This document shows, piece by piece, positions 10,707 through 20,882 of a stretch of 64,000 nucleotides of DNA. The notes under the pieces were generated by a model. It was not told the DNA's origin. It searched no databases and was given only the letters and a program-made list of their open reading frames with translations. Numbering within the stretch: position 1 is the stretch's first letter; each line of letters opens with the position of its first letter. Source of the stretch: Pyropia haitanensis (taxonomy: Eukaryota; Rhodophyta; Bangiophyceae; Bangiales; Bangiaceae); assembly GCA_008729055.1 (NCBI GenBank), contig SDUX01000004.1, positions 2,515,037 to 2,579,036 of the forward strand. The letters are read 5' to 3'. The position numbers and the translations under genes are program-made.

Positions 10707-12483
10707 GGCGGTGGCGGGACGGACAGAGGGGAGGGGAGGAGGGCAGAGGGGCGAGGCGAGATGAACCCGGGGTGGGGGTACGGATGTGGAGCTTATCGAC
10801 GCTGGCCGCGAGGTTGGAGAAGGCAGCGTCACGATGACGACCGGGACGACGAGGGAGAGGGACCGGTGCGGTGGCGAAAATGATGACCTCGGCTGATTGA
10901 CTTCGTGGCCAGTCGTGGGGTAGATCAATCAAGCAGGCCACGAAGGCATGCGCCCCAGCAGCAACCCGCCTCCCAACGGCACGGGCCGCCGCCGAATCGG
11001 CGTGCGGCTCGCTGCCTGCCGGATCGCGCAAGACTGGCGGCTGCCCGAGCCACCGCCCACGGACGCGTGCCCTCGCAGCTGGCGGTCCGTCGAGAGGCCT
11101 CGCGATATCAACCTGGTCTTTTTTGGTGCCGTTGAAAAGACGCGTGCCAAGATATTCTTTGGGCGGCTGCTGTGTGCCTGGCCATTGGCCGGTTGCATAT
11201 CTACGCTGTCTCGACCGCTCGGAAACAAGCTCTGAAACTGTCAATTGCGAAGAACTTATCTGATAGTTTTCATGTTTCTCGACCAACTCGTGTGTTGGGA
11301 GCAGGGATCGGGTACCGCCGCCGGCTGCCAGGCTTCGTCGTCCATGGCTGTCCGCCAAGCCGCGCCGTCGCAGTGCTTTTCTCTTTGCGTTTCGACATAG
11401 GCGAGCGGACGCCACTGCTCAGCTATTGCCAGGTCGGCTGCGGGCGCTCGCGTCGGTGTGCCTGGCGCAGTGGCACCGGATAGAGCGAAAGGGTAGGGCG
11501 CACGGGTGGTGTATGCGTGTCCATTCATCCAGGAGCCCCTTTGCGCTGTTCTAATGTCCCATGCTGGTCTCTCGCCGCCCATTGATAGCCTCGTGGTGCA
11601 TGCCGCACGCGCGCGACGGGGAGCACCTCCCGGGGGCGGCAAACGAGGTTTCCGACTCATCTGAAGCACTCCCAGCCGTGTAGGATCTGATAGGTGCGGA
11701 GAGGGAGGAAGGAAAGTCCACTGCGGTCGCCCGTTGGAGCGGACGTCATCTGCTAGCAGAGGAGGCGACGCCGGCGGCGGGGGGAGGCCCGCGTGACCGG
11801 TGGGAACGATCCCTTTACATCAGCGAGCTGGCGCTCCGCCTGCAGGGCGGGAGTCAGTGCACGAACTGTTCCGCGTCGGCAGTCTTGGAATGTTTCGTCC
11901 GGGTGTCTACTGAGCAGAATTGTATGGACTTTGCTGTAGATTGTACGGTACAGTCTCTATCCGCACGGGTCCATGCTGTACACAGGAGATCTGCACAGTA
12001 CAAGCTTGATCCGCTGCGCTGGGCTGCTCGTGTTCCCAAGCGGCGAGAGCGAGCACAAGGTCTTGGCTGTGGGGGGTCACTACGTACCTACCCTACAATA
12101 CGGTGCGGCCGCACAAAATGGCGGTGCCTTGCTCGAGGCTGCTTACGCTCAGGCCGGTTCTTGCCACTGTGCTGCTGCAACACATGCCGCATGCATATCA
12201 TCACGGGTCGACCGGACGCACACAGCTCCGTTGACCCTTTGCCGCAGTCCTTCTTGTTGCGAAGGGGGTGTGTGTAGCCATCTGCCTGCACCCCCAGCTG
12301 CGCGTGACTGTTGCGACAGCGCGCCCACGCGGGCCCCTGCTTCTCCTCTGGTCCCCACCTCCGCTTCCTCCGAGCCGGTTGGTCTTGTGTGCACACCCTG
12401 CTTGGCCTGCCCCGCCGGTGGCCAAGCCCGCCCTTTCCCCGCAGACGGCGACCGGCGGGCTCGCCCCGCCGTTGCTGCCCGCC
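10707..12483. other. Divergent upstream region of 6PGDH and P450 genes
   Basis: About 1.8 kb separating two divergently transcribed genes; it must hold both promoters. No TATA box or known motif could be assigned. Open frames on both strands appear to be chance. A perfect palindrome TCTGCTAGCAGA lies near 11748, and a G-rich segment with GGAAGGAAAGTCC lies near 11707-11719. The 6PGDH-proximal ~150 bases are pyrimidine-rich on the minus strand, as before other starts here. Confidence 0.4.
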
Positions 12484-14355
12484 ATGACCAGCCCCTGTGC
12501 GGCGTGGGTGGGCGCCTTTCCCGGCGCCCGCGTGCCGTCCCGCCGCCGTTCCACGCGCGCGGTGTGCCACCGCGCGCGCCGCGGCGCGGCGACGCGGGTG
12601 GCGCCCGCCGCGGTCGGCGCCCCCGCCGGCGATGCGGGCCGTCTGGCGGCAGACGCGGCCGCCGCGGCGGCGCGGCAGAGCGGGGCGTGCCCGGAGGGGC
12701 CGGCGGGACAGGCCGCGCCGCCGTCGCTGCCGTGGGAGGCGACGGACCCGCTGGCCGCGGCGTCCACGGCGAGCTGCCCCCAGCAGGCAGACGAGGATCG
12801 CGCAGCTGCAGAGGTGGCTACTGGCAATGCGCACCCGCGGTGGCCCCTCCCTCCGACCGTCGAGGTGTCCCGCCTGCTGTGGCTGGGTGCCACCCAAACG
12901 CCGGGCTTTTGGCGCTTCCCCCTGGGGGTGCTGGCCACCGCTGCGGCCGCGGCGGGCTCCCCAGACGTCCTGACCGTCACAATGATGGGGCGGCCGCTGG
13001 TGACGGCGGTCCTGTCTGCGCCCGCGGTGGCGGCGGCGCTGGCCGCCCCGTCCGACGTCCTGACCGCGGAGCCGATGCACCTCACGATGGGGCGGACGTT
13101 TGAGGTCCCTGCCAGCGCCTATCGGAGTGCGGCGGAAGCGGCCGAGGCCGTGCAAATGACCCCGGCGGCAATGGAGGTGCTCAACGCGCACTTTCGCCAG
13201 GCGGTGACCCACACCTGGTGGTGGTCCACGCCAGACCTCCATGAGCGGCTGGACCGGGCGATTGAGGCCAAGCTCGCCGCCATCGTCGGGCCCAGTGGGG
13301 ACGCGACGGTGGACCTCTTTGAGACCTTTTCCCAGTTGGTCGTCACTGCGATGCTGGCTGTCTTTGTTGGCGACACGTTTGCCGCGTCCTATGGCAGCGA
13401 GGTGGCGGTGGCCTTTCGCGAGTGGGAGCGGGCGGCGTGGACACTGCCGTGGATTCTCGCCCCCCTGACTGCCCGCCGGCTACACCCTGAGATTGAGCCT
13501 GCGTACGCGCGCGCGTTCCAGCCTATCCTGGACGCCGTCACCGCTGTGATGGAGGGGGAGGAAGCTGTCCAGCCAGGCACCTACCTACACGACATGCTCA
13601 CCACGCTCGACCGGGCGGGACAAATGGGCATGGTGCGGCCCGCGCACGTAGCAAAGCAGGTGATCTCGGCACTGCTCGCTGCGCACATCAACACGCACGT
13701 GTCTGGGGCGTGGACAGTTGCGCACGTGGCGGCGCACCCGGACCTGACCGCCGCCGCGGCCGCCGAGGTAGCCGCCGCCGACGCGGGACGGCCGCCGCCG
13801 GTGGCGGCGGCGGGGCGCAGCCCGACGGGCCTGCCCGTCATGGAGGCGGTCTGGGCCGAGGCGCTGCGCTGCAACGCCGTCGCGCCCGCCATCCGTGGCA
13901 CGCGGGCGCCCTTTCACGTGGCCGCCTCGGCCGCCGCGGGCGGGGCGGCGGGCGGCGGCGACGGCCAGCCGGGCTGGACCGTCCCGGGCGGTGGCCACCT
14001 TGTGCTCCTCTCCCCTGCGCATGCCAACACGGGCGCCGACTACTATGGCGAGGCGGCCGGCGACGTCGACCCGCACCGCTTTGTGCCCCCCGCCACCCCA
14101 TCGTGGCAGGCCGCAGAGTCGGACCGGCGGCTGCTGATGTTTGGGGGTGGCGTCCACGTTTGCATTGGCCGGCGGGTGGCCGAGGATATCCTCGGTCGGA
14201 TGTGGCGGGCGCTCTACCGCAGCCAGTGCCGTGTGGAGCTGGTCGGCTGCGAGGGGGGCTTGCCGCCTGCCGACTTTTTGCGGGCAGGTAGCACTGCCAT
14301 GCCGACGCGGCCTGTGCACGTGCGCTTGACGCTTCATGGGGAAGCGGAGCATTGA
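12484..14355 (+). CDS. Cytochrome P450, CYP51-like, with N-terminal extension
   Basis: Encodes 623 aa. The haem-binding loop FGGGVHVCIGRR contains the thiolate ligand Cys560. The K-helix ExxR is EALR at residues 459-462. The I-helix segment LLAAHINTHVSGAW (Ala400 region) aligns with the AGQHTSS-type I-helix of sterol 14-demethylases, which, with the FGGG haem loop, suggests a CYP51-like clan. Residues 1 to about 110 are Ala/Arg-rich low complexity, possibly a transit peptide rather than the usual single membrane anchor. The frame is open upstream to 12268, but the ATG at 12484 starts the targeting-like sequence. Substrate and sterol role are inference; the canonical I-helix His-Thr is altered. 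A TGTATGTA cluster at about 14651-14671 may mark the 3' end. Confidence 0.85.
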   Translation: MTSPCAAWVGAFPGARVPSRRRSTRAVCHRARRGAATRVAPAAVGAPAGDAGRLAADAAAAAARQSGACPEGPAGQAAPPSLPWEATDPLAAASTASCPQQADEDRAAAEVATGNAHPRWPLPPTVEVSRLLWLGATQTPGFWRFPLGVLATAAAAAGSPDVLTVTMMGRPLVTAVLSAPAVAAALAAPSDVLTAEPMHLTMGRTFEVPASAYRSAAEAAEAVQMTPAAMEVLNAHFRQAVTHTWWWSTPDLHERLDRAIEAKLAAIVGPSGDATVDLFETFSQLVVTAMLAVFVGDTFAASYGSEVAVAFREWERAAWTLPWILAPLTARRLHPEIEPAYARAFQPILDAVTAVMEGEEAVQPGTYLHDMLTTLDRAGQMGMVRPAHVAKQVISALLAAHINTHVSGAWTVAHVAAHPDLTAAAAAEVAAADAGRPPPVAAAGRSPTGLPVMEAVWAEALRCNAVAPAIRGTRAPFHVAASAAAGGAAGGGDGQPGWTVPGGGHLVLLSPAHANTGADYYGEAAGDVDPHRFVPPATPSWQAAESDRRLLMFGGGVHVCIGRRVAEDILGRMWRALYRSQCRVELVGCEGGLPPADFLRAGSTAMPTRPVHVRLTLHGEAEH

Positions 14356-15195
14356 GGTGGACGGCGCTGCCGTGTGCAGCCTGGCGGGTGGGCGGCGAAC
14401 CGCGGGGTGGTGTGTACGTACGTGCCTCTTCCCCGCTCTGCTTGTAATCTGTTTGGGGTATGCTTGCTGGCCCCACCGTCACTGCTTCCTGACGGGATTT
14501 GCGGCGACGTGTGGTGCTCTGGCGCGGCGTTGGTTGGACGTCCGTGATGGCATTGCCGTACCGGACGCAGCGCCCTGGGGATGGGGCCGCCCGGAGAGAC
14601 TGTTTTGGTTCTGGAAGGATGCTTGCGGTGTGGGTAGGCCGACAGACGGCTTGTATGTAGTGTATGTACACGGGTTGGGATAGCGGTCAGCCTATGCTGA
14701 GACGAAGAATGGGTTGGGCGTGGCAAACGCAGGCACTGTCCGCCAGTGGCATTACGCTGTGGGCAGCGACTTGAGTAAGTGCTGGGGATCCAGCCACGTG
14801 GCTGACACCCAGTCGCTGCAATGGGTGTGGCAGGAGCCCCACAGTGAGCGTTGACGGTGAAATTTCCCACGTTGGGGGCTCGACTGGACATTTCGGTTCC
14901 AGCGTAGGACCGCCGTCACTCGCGCCACCGTCCTCGTGCACCCCGAGCTCCCCCGACCGACGCCCCGCCTTCTGCCCGCGTCTTCCACTCGCGGCGCGCG
15001 CCTGTGGCGCCGACCTGTTGTGTGTTGTCAAGTGCGCTGTCGGTGTGGCCCGTCAACCACCACTTCCTCCCCACCGTCCTCCTCCGGTTGTGACGCTTCT
15101 TGGTCGGGCCGCCTTCCTCGTGCCGGTCCATTTGGTTCGTCCCCCCGCTCCCCCCCCCCCCCCCCCTGTTCGCTTTGGGCTGCGCCTTTTTGACG
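14356..15195. other. Intergenic region and leader of the OTU gene
   Basis: Contains the 3' region of the P450 gene and the upstream region of the OTU gene. From about 14930 the plus strand is C/T-rich with a 16-nt C run at 15150-15166. An alternative open frame from 14844 to 15251 could encode part of the OTU protein's N-terminus if a C-run length is wrong. Confidence 0.4.
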
Positions 15196-15924
15196 ATGAG
15201 GCCCAGCGTGTGCCCACGGCACCCTCCCCCCCCCCCAACGTCTGCGCGTGACCCCCCCCCCCCCCCCCATCTGGCCTTTGCGTCCGGTGCGCTGGCGTTT
15301 GCCGGCGACGTGGTCGCCACCGCCGTCGCCTCCCACCCGCTCGTCGCGTGGGCGCGCGCGGCCATCCCCGTCAAGGCGGCGTCCCCCCTCCACCGCCACC
15401 ACCGGGACCCGCCGCGGGCGTCCTCGGGTGCGGCCGCCCCCGCCGACGACACGTACCTCCCCGCCGGCCGCGCGCGCGTCCTCCCCATCCGCGGCGACGG
15501 CCGCTGCCTCTTCCGCTCCATCGCGCGGTCGCTGGCGCTCGCGGCGGGCCGCCCCCTGCCCGAAAAGCTCGAGGTGGGCGACGCCGACGCCCTCCGCGCG
15601 CTCGCGTGGAAGGAGATGTGCGTCGTGCGCAAGCGCGAGTTTGTCGACCGCATGATTGTCGAGGGCAACATGGACGCGTACTGCACGGCGCTGCGGCGGC
15701 CTGAATTCTACGCGGGCGAGGCGGAGATGCTGGCGCTTGCCGACGTCCTCCGCGTGCCCATCGCGGTGTACCTGCGCGAGGGGGGGGGGGGCGGCGGCGG
15801 CCGGTACCGCAAGATTGCCGAGTACGGCGCGGAGTGGGGCAAGGTCGCCAAGGGGGGGGTCAAGACGCCGGTGCGCGTGCTGTACAATGGGTACAACCAC
15901 TATGACGCGCTGCAAACGTTGTGA
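15196..15924 (+). CDS. OTU-family cysteine protease (probable deubiquitinase)
   Basis: Encodes 242 aa from this start. The OTU catalytic motif is RGDGRCLFRSIARS, with Asp101 and nucleophile Cys104. The C-terminal GYNHYDAL supplies His235, followed by the aromatic/acidic residues typical of the OTU His box. The ~135 aa between them include the conserved EMCVVRKREFV and EAEMLALADVL helices and a Gly-rich insertion encoded by a G run. This layout fits a stand-alone OTUD3/OTUD6-like deubiquitinase. The N-terminus is uncertain: the frame opens at 15100, and C runs at 15228-15236 and 15250-15267 could hide a frame change. The ~85 residues before the OTU core include a hydrophobic stretch and could be a targeting sequence. 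Confidence 0.85.
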   Translation: MRPSVCPRHPPPPPTSARDPPPPPHLAFASGALAFAGDVVATAVASHPLVAWARAAIPVKAASPLHRHHRDPPRASSGAAAPADDTYLPAGRARVLPIRGDGRCLFRSIARSLALAAGRPLPEKLEVGDADALRALAWKEMCVVRKREFVDRMIVEGNMDAYCTALRRPEFYAGEAEMLALADVLRVPIAVYLREGGGGGGGRYRKIAEYGAEWGKVAKGGVKTPVRVLYNGYNHYDALQTL

Positions 15925-16144
15925 TCGACTCTGGGTGCGCCGCCGGCACGGGGCGGCCGGGCGGCCGGACGGGCGGCGGCGGCGGCGGCGCGGGGGGGCG
16001 CCAGCCGGCGGCGGCGGCGCCGTCGGTCGACAGTGGGGTTGGTGGCTCCGCTGCGGTAGCGGTGGCGCGGGGGTGTGCGGGCAGAGGGTCGGCGGCGTGT
16101 GTGTGGACGGCGGCGTCTCGTTTGGCCGTGGTGGGGTTGCGGTG

Positions 16145-16189
<45 letters not shown>

Positions 16190-18146
16190 TGCGGGTTGGC
16201 TGCCCGCGCGGGGTTGGCTGACGGCCACCGTTGGGCAGGGCGGGTAGGCAGTGGCGGGTAGGTGGGCGTACGGGCGAGGGCGGGGCGGCGGGCGGTGGGT
16301 GGTGGCGGCGGCGGCGGATACTTTTCCTGTCGCGCGTGGGGCGCCGGGAGGCGCCCGCGTGTGGATTGGCTGGGAGGCGGGGGGAGGGCGGCCGCCGCGG
16401 CCGGCGGCGGTGGTGCCGTCGCCGCGGCCCGCGTTCCCCGGTCCACGGCGGGCGTGCCTAGTGGGACGGGGGGTGGGGTGGCGGCCCGCCCGTGGGCGCG
16501 ACCGCCGCGCGGTGCGGGTGGCCGGTCGTCGCCGCCACGCCCCGCGAGCGCTTTTTTTTTTGTTTTTTTTTTTGTTTGTGTGGGTGCGTGTCGTCCCCGC
16601 CGCCTCTGCGCGGCGACGCGGCGTCTGCCCGGCGGGGCGCGGCCGCGACAGTAGCCCGCCGCCGCGGCCCGCCGCCGCCGCCGCGGCGGCGGTCGGTGGG
16701 GGGCCCGCCAGCGGGGCCGCGGTGGCCCCCCGGCCGGCCGCGCGGCCGGCCGCGGCGGCGGCACGCCCGCCACGCCACCGCCGCCGCCGGCCGCCCGCGG
16801 AGCCCTTCCACCGACGAGGGGGCGGCCGGCCGCCGCGGGCGGACCAGCGGCCGCTTCCAATCCGTCCGACGGGCCGTGCCGCGCGTCGTCGACGGGCAAC
16901 GGCCGGGGGCGGGCGCGCCGCCGTCGCGTGGCGTGGCCGCCCCGCGCGTCGACGCGGCCGCCGCCGCCGTCGGTCATTGGCCGCGCCGCCGCCGCGGGCG
17001 GCGGCGGCGGCCAGCCTACCCGCTAGCTAGGCGGCACTCCCCCTTCCAGGCCGCCGCCAAAGCCGCCGCTAAACACTTGTCGTGGCGGGGGGGGGGGGGG
17101 GGTGGCGGCGTGGCCGTGCCGCGTCGACGCGGGCGGGGCGGCGCCCCTGCCCGCGGCCGCCGGCGGCGACCGCCGCGCGGCCACGTCATCCGCGGGGCGC
17201 CGCGCGGGAGCGCCCGCGCCGACGGCGGCGGCGGCTCAAATTCCAGCCCGCCCCGCCTCCCGCGCGCGCCACCGCCGCCGCCGCCGCCACCGCCACCGCC
17301 GCGGCCGCGGCCGCGACGGTCACGGTCGCCGCGGCCGGGCGCGGCGGCAGCGACCAAGAAACCGCGCGTGTAGGGGAGGAGGGTGGAGAGCGGGGGAGGG
17401 GCGTCGCGGGGCTGCCCGCCGCCGCCACCACTCGTCGTCGCCCCCGCTGCTACCACCGCCGCTGCTGCCGCTGCCGCCGCCGCGGCGGCGGCCGACGCGG
17501 CCGCCGCGGCGCTCGCGCTGGCGTCCCCTGCCGCCGCGGCGCTCGCGCTGGCGTCCCCTGCCGCGGCGGCGGCGGTGACAGCGACCGGGTGGGCGGCCGC
17601 GGCGGCGGGTGGCGGGTGGGGGCGCTCCCCGTCTGGGCGGCGCGACGCGGCCCTCCCGCCCCTCTCCAGCGCCGCCCGCGGGGTGGCAGGGCGGCACCCG
17701 TCCCGCCTACCCCGCGGCCAGTGGCGGCCGCGCCCCCCGCGAGGGCCGCCCCGCCTGCGCCCAATGGCGGGGGGAGGGGAAGGGCGGGTCGTAGGGGACG
17801 CCGCGCCTCGCCGCGCGTGGCGGGTCGGCGCCCGCTGCTTGTGCGGCGGCGCTGGCCCACCCCCGCCGTCGCCACGGCAGCCGCGGGCGCTGGCGCTGCC
17901 GCCGGGGGGATCCCCCGACCGCTGGTCGCGCTTCCTCCCCCTACCCCCCGCGCGCCGCGCACCTCAACCGTCCCGCAGCCTGCCCTCTGTCTGCAGACGC
18001 TGGAACCGGTGCGCGCCTCCGCCCCCCCCCCCCTCCCCCCGCCTCTCCCCTCCCTCCCTCTCCCCCCCCTTCTTCCCCCCCCCCCCCTCAGCCCAGCACC
18101 CCTCCCTGTTCCTGCTCTACTTTTTTCGGTTGCGACGCCCCGCACC
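15925..18146. other. GC-rich intergenic region with repeats
   Basis: No gene recognised. It holds a GGC microsatellite (16145-16190), T-rich runs (16551-16572), a CCGG-rich patch near 16731-16750, and a long pyrimidine tract from about 18015 to 18092 just upstream of the next gene. Open frames on both strands are Arg/Pro/Ala-rich and appear spurious. A frame over 17383-17590 encodes a repeated ALALASP segment, but nothing else supports it. Confidence 0.5.
17501..17560. repeat. Exact 2 x 30-bp tandem duplication
   Basis: The 30-base unit at 17501-17530, ending in CTGGCGTCCCCTG, is repeated identically at 17531-17560. Its length is a multiple of three. The identity implies a recent duplication. 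Confidence 0.95.
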
Positions 18147-18743
18147 ATGATGTACACGCCGTCCACCTCGACGATGGTGGTGGTGGCGGTTGCCGGCGCG
18201 GGCCTCCTCCTCGCCGGCGCCATCACGCTGCAGCGGATCCGCGGGGCGGTGCAGCCGCCGGGGGGGAGGCGGGGGGCGGCCGCCGACCAGGCCGCCGGGG
18301 GGGCCGCCGCCGCAACCGCGACGGCCGCCGCCCCAGAGACGCGGGTGGTCTTTCCTGACGAGCCCGCGCCACAGACTGTTGACGGCGTTGACGGCGGCGG
18401 CGGCGGTGGTGGCCGTGGCGGCAGTAACGGCGGCAGCGGCGGCGGCGGCGGCGGCGGCGGCGACGGCGGCGGTGGCGGTGGTGGTGGTGGCGGTCCGCCC
18501 CCGTCGGTGCCCGCCGCGTCCTCTTCCGCCGCCGTCGCGTCGGCGGCGGTGGACGTGCCGGTCCCCCCCCCCGACGTGACGGACACGACGCCCCTGCCGC
18601 CGCCGGCGTTTGCCATGGCCGCTGTTGGGGGGCGGGGTGGGGCGGGAAGCTCGGCGGAGCGGGAGGAGGGGGGGGGGGGACGCCGCCGGGGGGGAGCGCG
18701 GGGCCCATGTAGGCGCCGGCAGGGGGGGGCGGGACGCCCCTGA
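18147..18743 (+). CDS. Small single-pass membrane protein, unknown
   Basis: Encodes 198 aa. A hydrophobic segment near residues 10-28 (MVVVAVAGAGLLLAGAITL) is a membrane anchor or uncleaved signal. It is followed by a basic patch, a long Gly-rich linker with Asp/Ser, and a Pro/Ala/Val-rich tail. A double ATG sits immediately after a pyrimidine-rich leader (CTCTACTTTTTTCGG), the same arrangement as before other genes here, which supports this start over the upstream open frame. The last ~40 residues are Arg/Gly-rich and lie beyond a G run at 18669-18679, so the true C-terminus may differ. A GTGTACATACATG cluster at 19036-19050 may be its 3' signal. No family recognised. Confidence 0.45.
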   Translation: MMYTPSTSTMVVVAVAGAGLLLAGAITLQRIRGAVQPPGGRRGAAADQAAGGAAAATATAAAPETRVVFPDEPAPQTVDGVDGGGGGGGRGGSNGGSGGGGGGGGDGGGGGGGGGGPPPSVPAASSSAAVASAAVDVPVPPPDVTDTTPLPPPAFAMAAVGGRGGAGSSAEREEGGGGRRRGGARGPCRRRQGGAGRP

Positions 18744-19779
18744 CGGTTGGATGGAGGCTTGGGGGGGGGGGGAGGAGACAGTTGGCCGGGGGAGTGGGCG
18801 GGGGGGGGGGGGGGGGCACACTTTGGCCTTTGCGTGGCGGCTGATGCCGTCCGGCGGCGGCGCACCACGCAGCCGCTGGCACTTGTGACCCGTTGACGCC
18901 GCGGTGGCGTCGGCGCGTGTGTAGCAGTGGGGGGGCGCGGCGGAAGAGGCTTCTGCAGAGCGAGGGGGAGGCAGGGTGCCCGCGGAGTAGGGGCGCGCCG
19001 AGGCGGGGGAGCGCCGCTGGGCGTGCCCTGTAGACTGTGTACATACATGTGCCTGTGGACAGCGGCGGGCCGTCGCGTGCTGCTTTCTGTTGTTGCTCTC
19101 GTTCCGACCCACCCACGCGCTCATCCTAAACAGGTCCGCGGGGCGGGGACCCGCTGGCGGGTGCGAGAGGCGGTGAGAGAGACCCGTCGCCGGCTGCCCA
19201 CCCGCAACAGAGTGGCGGCGGGAACGAAACACCGCGTTGGGACGAGACCCCTCGCGGGCGGCGGCGGCGCCGTGGCTCCCGCCCACCGCCGCGGCGGCGA
19301 CCAGCCGCGGCCGCTGACACACGCCCGCGGCAAGCGGGGTCCCCGCGCGGCGGCCGCGTCGGCCACCGCCGGTCGCGCCGTCCCACCCCCCCCCCCCCTC
19401 GCGTCGCGGGGGGAAGCCGCGGCGGCTCGCAGCGCGGCGCGCGGAGTGTGGCGGCGGCGGCGGCGGTGGCGGCTACCACCGGCGGTGTCGGCGCCGAGGC
19501 GGCGGCCGTCCCACGACCCGTCCCTGACGCGGCCGCCCGCAGCGCCGTCGCCGTCGTTCCAGCCGCTCCACCCACGCCCCTGTCCGTCCTGCGCCTACCC
19601 CGGATGGGCAATGTCCCCACTGTCCAGTTCATCCTGCCGCGCTCTCTGCCGCTGAAACCCGCCGTGGCGAGCGGGCCCTGCCCAACGCGCGCCCGCCACG
19701 GCGTCCTGTCTGCCGCCGCGGTGCGGCCGCGGGCGGCGCCAGACGCCATGGCCACCGTCAGTGACAAACCCCGCCGGCG
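18744..19779. other. Intergenic region between the membrane-protein and SurE-like genes
   Basis: Contains the probable 3' region of the upstream gene (TGTACATACATG near 19038) and G/C-rich sequence with a 15-nt C run at 19384-19398. An Ala/Pro-rich frame (19448-19918) overlaps the beginning of the SurE-like locus and might contribute an N-terminal extension to it; this cannot be settled. Confidence 0.35.
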
Positions 19780-20618
19780 GTGGCACGGCGGCAGCCGCCG
19801 CGCCGACCCCCAACCCGTTTCCGACCCCCAACGCCGCTCCTTTTCTCCACCCCCGCCACCGCGGCGGGCGGTGGCGGCGCCGCCCGCGCGGACGGCCCGC
19901 GGCCGACGCCGGTGCTGACCAACGACGACGGGGTGGACCCCCCCCCCCCCCGCCACCACGCGGCTGCTGCCACTGGCGTGGGCGGTGGCGGCCGCCGCAC
20001 CCGCCTACGACGTGCTCGTCGTGGCGCCCGCCGCCGGCCAAGCCGCGGGTGGGATGCGCATCTCGCTGGGCACGCCCCGTGGGCGGCGCCGCCGACGTTG
20101 ACGACGCCGCGCCGCCCGCCCACCCGGGCCCTCATGGCGACAGGTCGGACCCGGACTCCCACCCGCGGCGCACGTTTCCCGTCTACACGCTGAGCGGCAG
20201 CCCCGCGGACGCGGTCATCACCGTCGCGCGACGCGGCGGCGTGCCGGCGCTCGTCGAGTCGGGCGAAACGAAACTGGTGGGGCCCCGCCTGCGCACCGAC
20301 GGGCGCTACTCGGGGGCGAACAGCGCCGCCCGGCAGGGCGGGCTATCCAGCGTCCCCGCTGTGGCGGTCAACCTGTGCGTGGGCGCCCACGACGGGGGCG
20401 GGCCGGCCGCCGCAGCGGCGGCGGCGGCGGCGCCCGCCGTCCGCGTGCTGGCGGTGGTCTGGGGGGGGGCGCCGCCGCCGACGGCGGGGCGGCCAACACC
20501 GGCCGCCTCGACGCGCGGCACTTGCACCGGCGGTGTGTGGCGTCCCCGCCCGACACTCGTGGCGGCCGTCTGGATTGTGCTGCGGTTCCGTCGCCTCGTC
20601 TCGCAACGCACGTCTTGA
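19780..20618 (+). pseudogene. SurE-like 5'/3'-nucleotidase, broken into three frames
   Basis: SurE is a metal-dependent survival-protein phosphatase acting on nucleoside monophosphates. Its N-terminal metal motif LTNDDGVD is encoded at 19915-19938. A 14-C run follows directly, after which the match continues in a second frame (19961-20100: AYDVLVVAPAAGQ..GGMRISLG). It shifts again near 20080-20090 into the third frame (VYTLSGSPADAV, then GRYSGANSAARQG and VPAVAVNL up to ~20390), all in correct SurE order. The usual SGIN/G metal-site segment reads SGETKLVG. Either this is a decayed gene or homopolymer errors disrupt an intact one. The end at 20618 is the stop of the last frame; the region after 20460 lies beyond another G run. 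Confidence 0.7.
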
Positions 20619-20882
20619 CGCTACCGCGCGATGGTCGTCCGCCTCTTGACCGTCCCGGCCCGGCCTGCGCGCGCACTGGCCACAAGCAGTAGCAATGACG
20701 GGAGGCGCGTGTCGACGACAGGCCTGAGCTCCACGTAGGCCAAGTGCGCTGCCCAGTACACGTGCCCCCCCCCCCCTTTCCTTCCCACCCCCCCAGCCCC
20801 CCGCTTCTACCCCCTCTCTCTCGTCTCCCTCCCAATCCACACCGTGTTCCCCCCACCTCGAACGATGCACACCCTGTTCCAA

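Noticed and set aside
11680..11880. RNase P-like core GGAAGGAAAGTCC with nearby hairpins
   Set aside because: The short CR-I-like word is present, but no matching CR-IV/CR-V segments or P1 closing strand could be found downstream. A covariance-model search would be needed to revive it.
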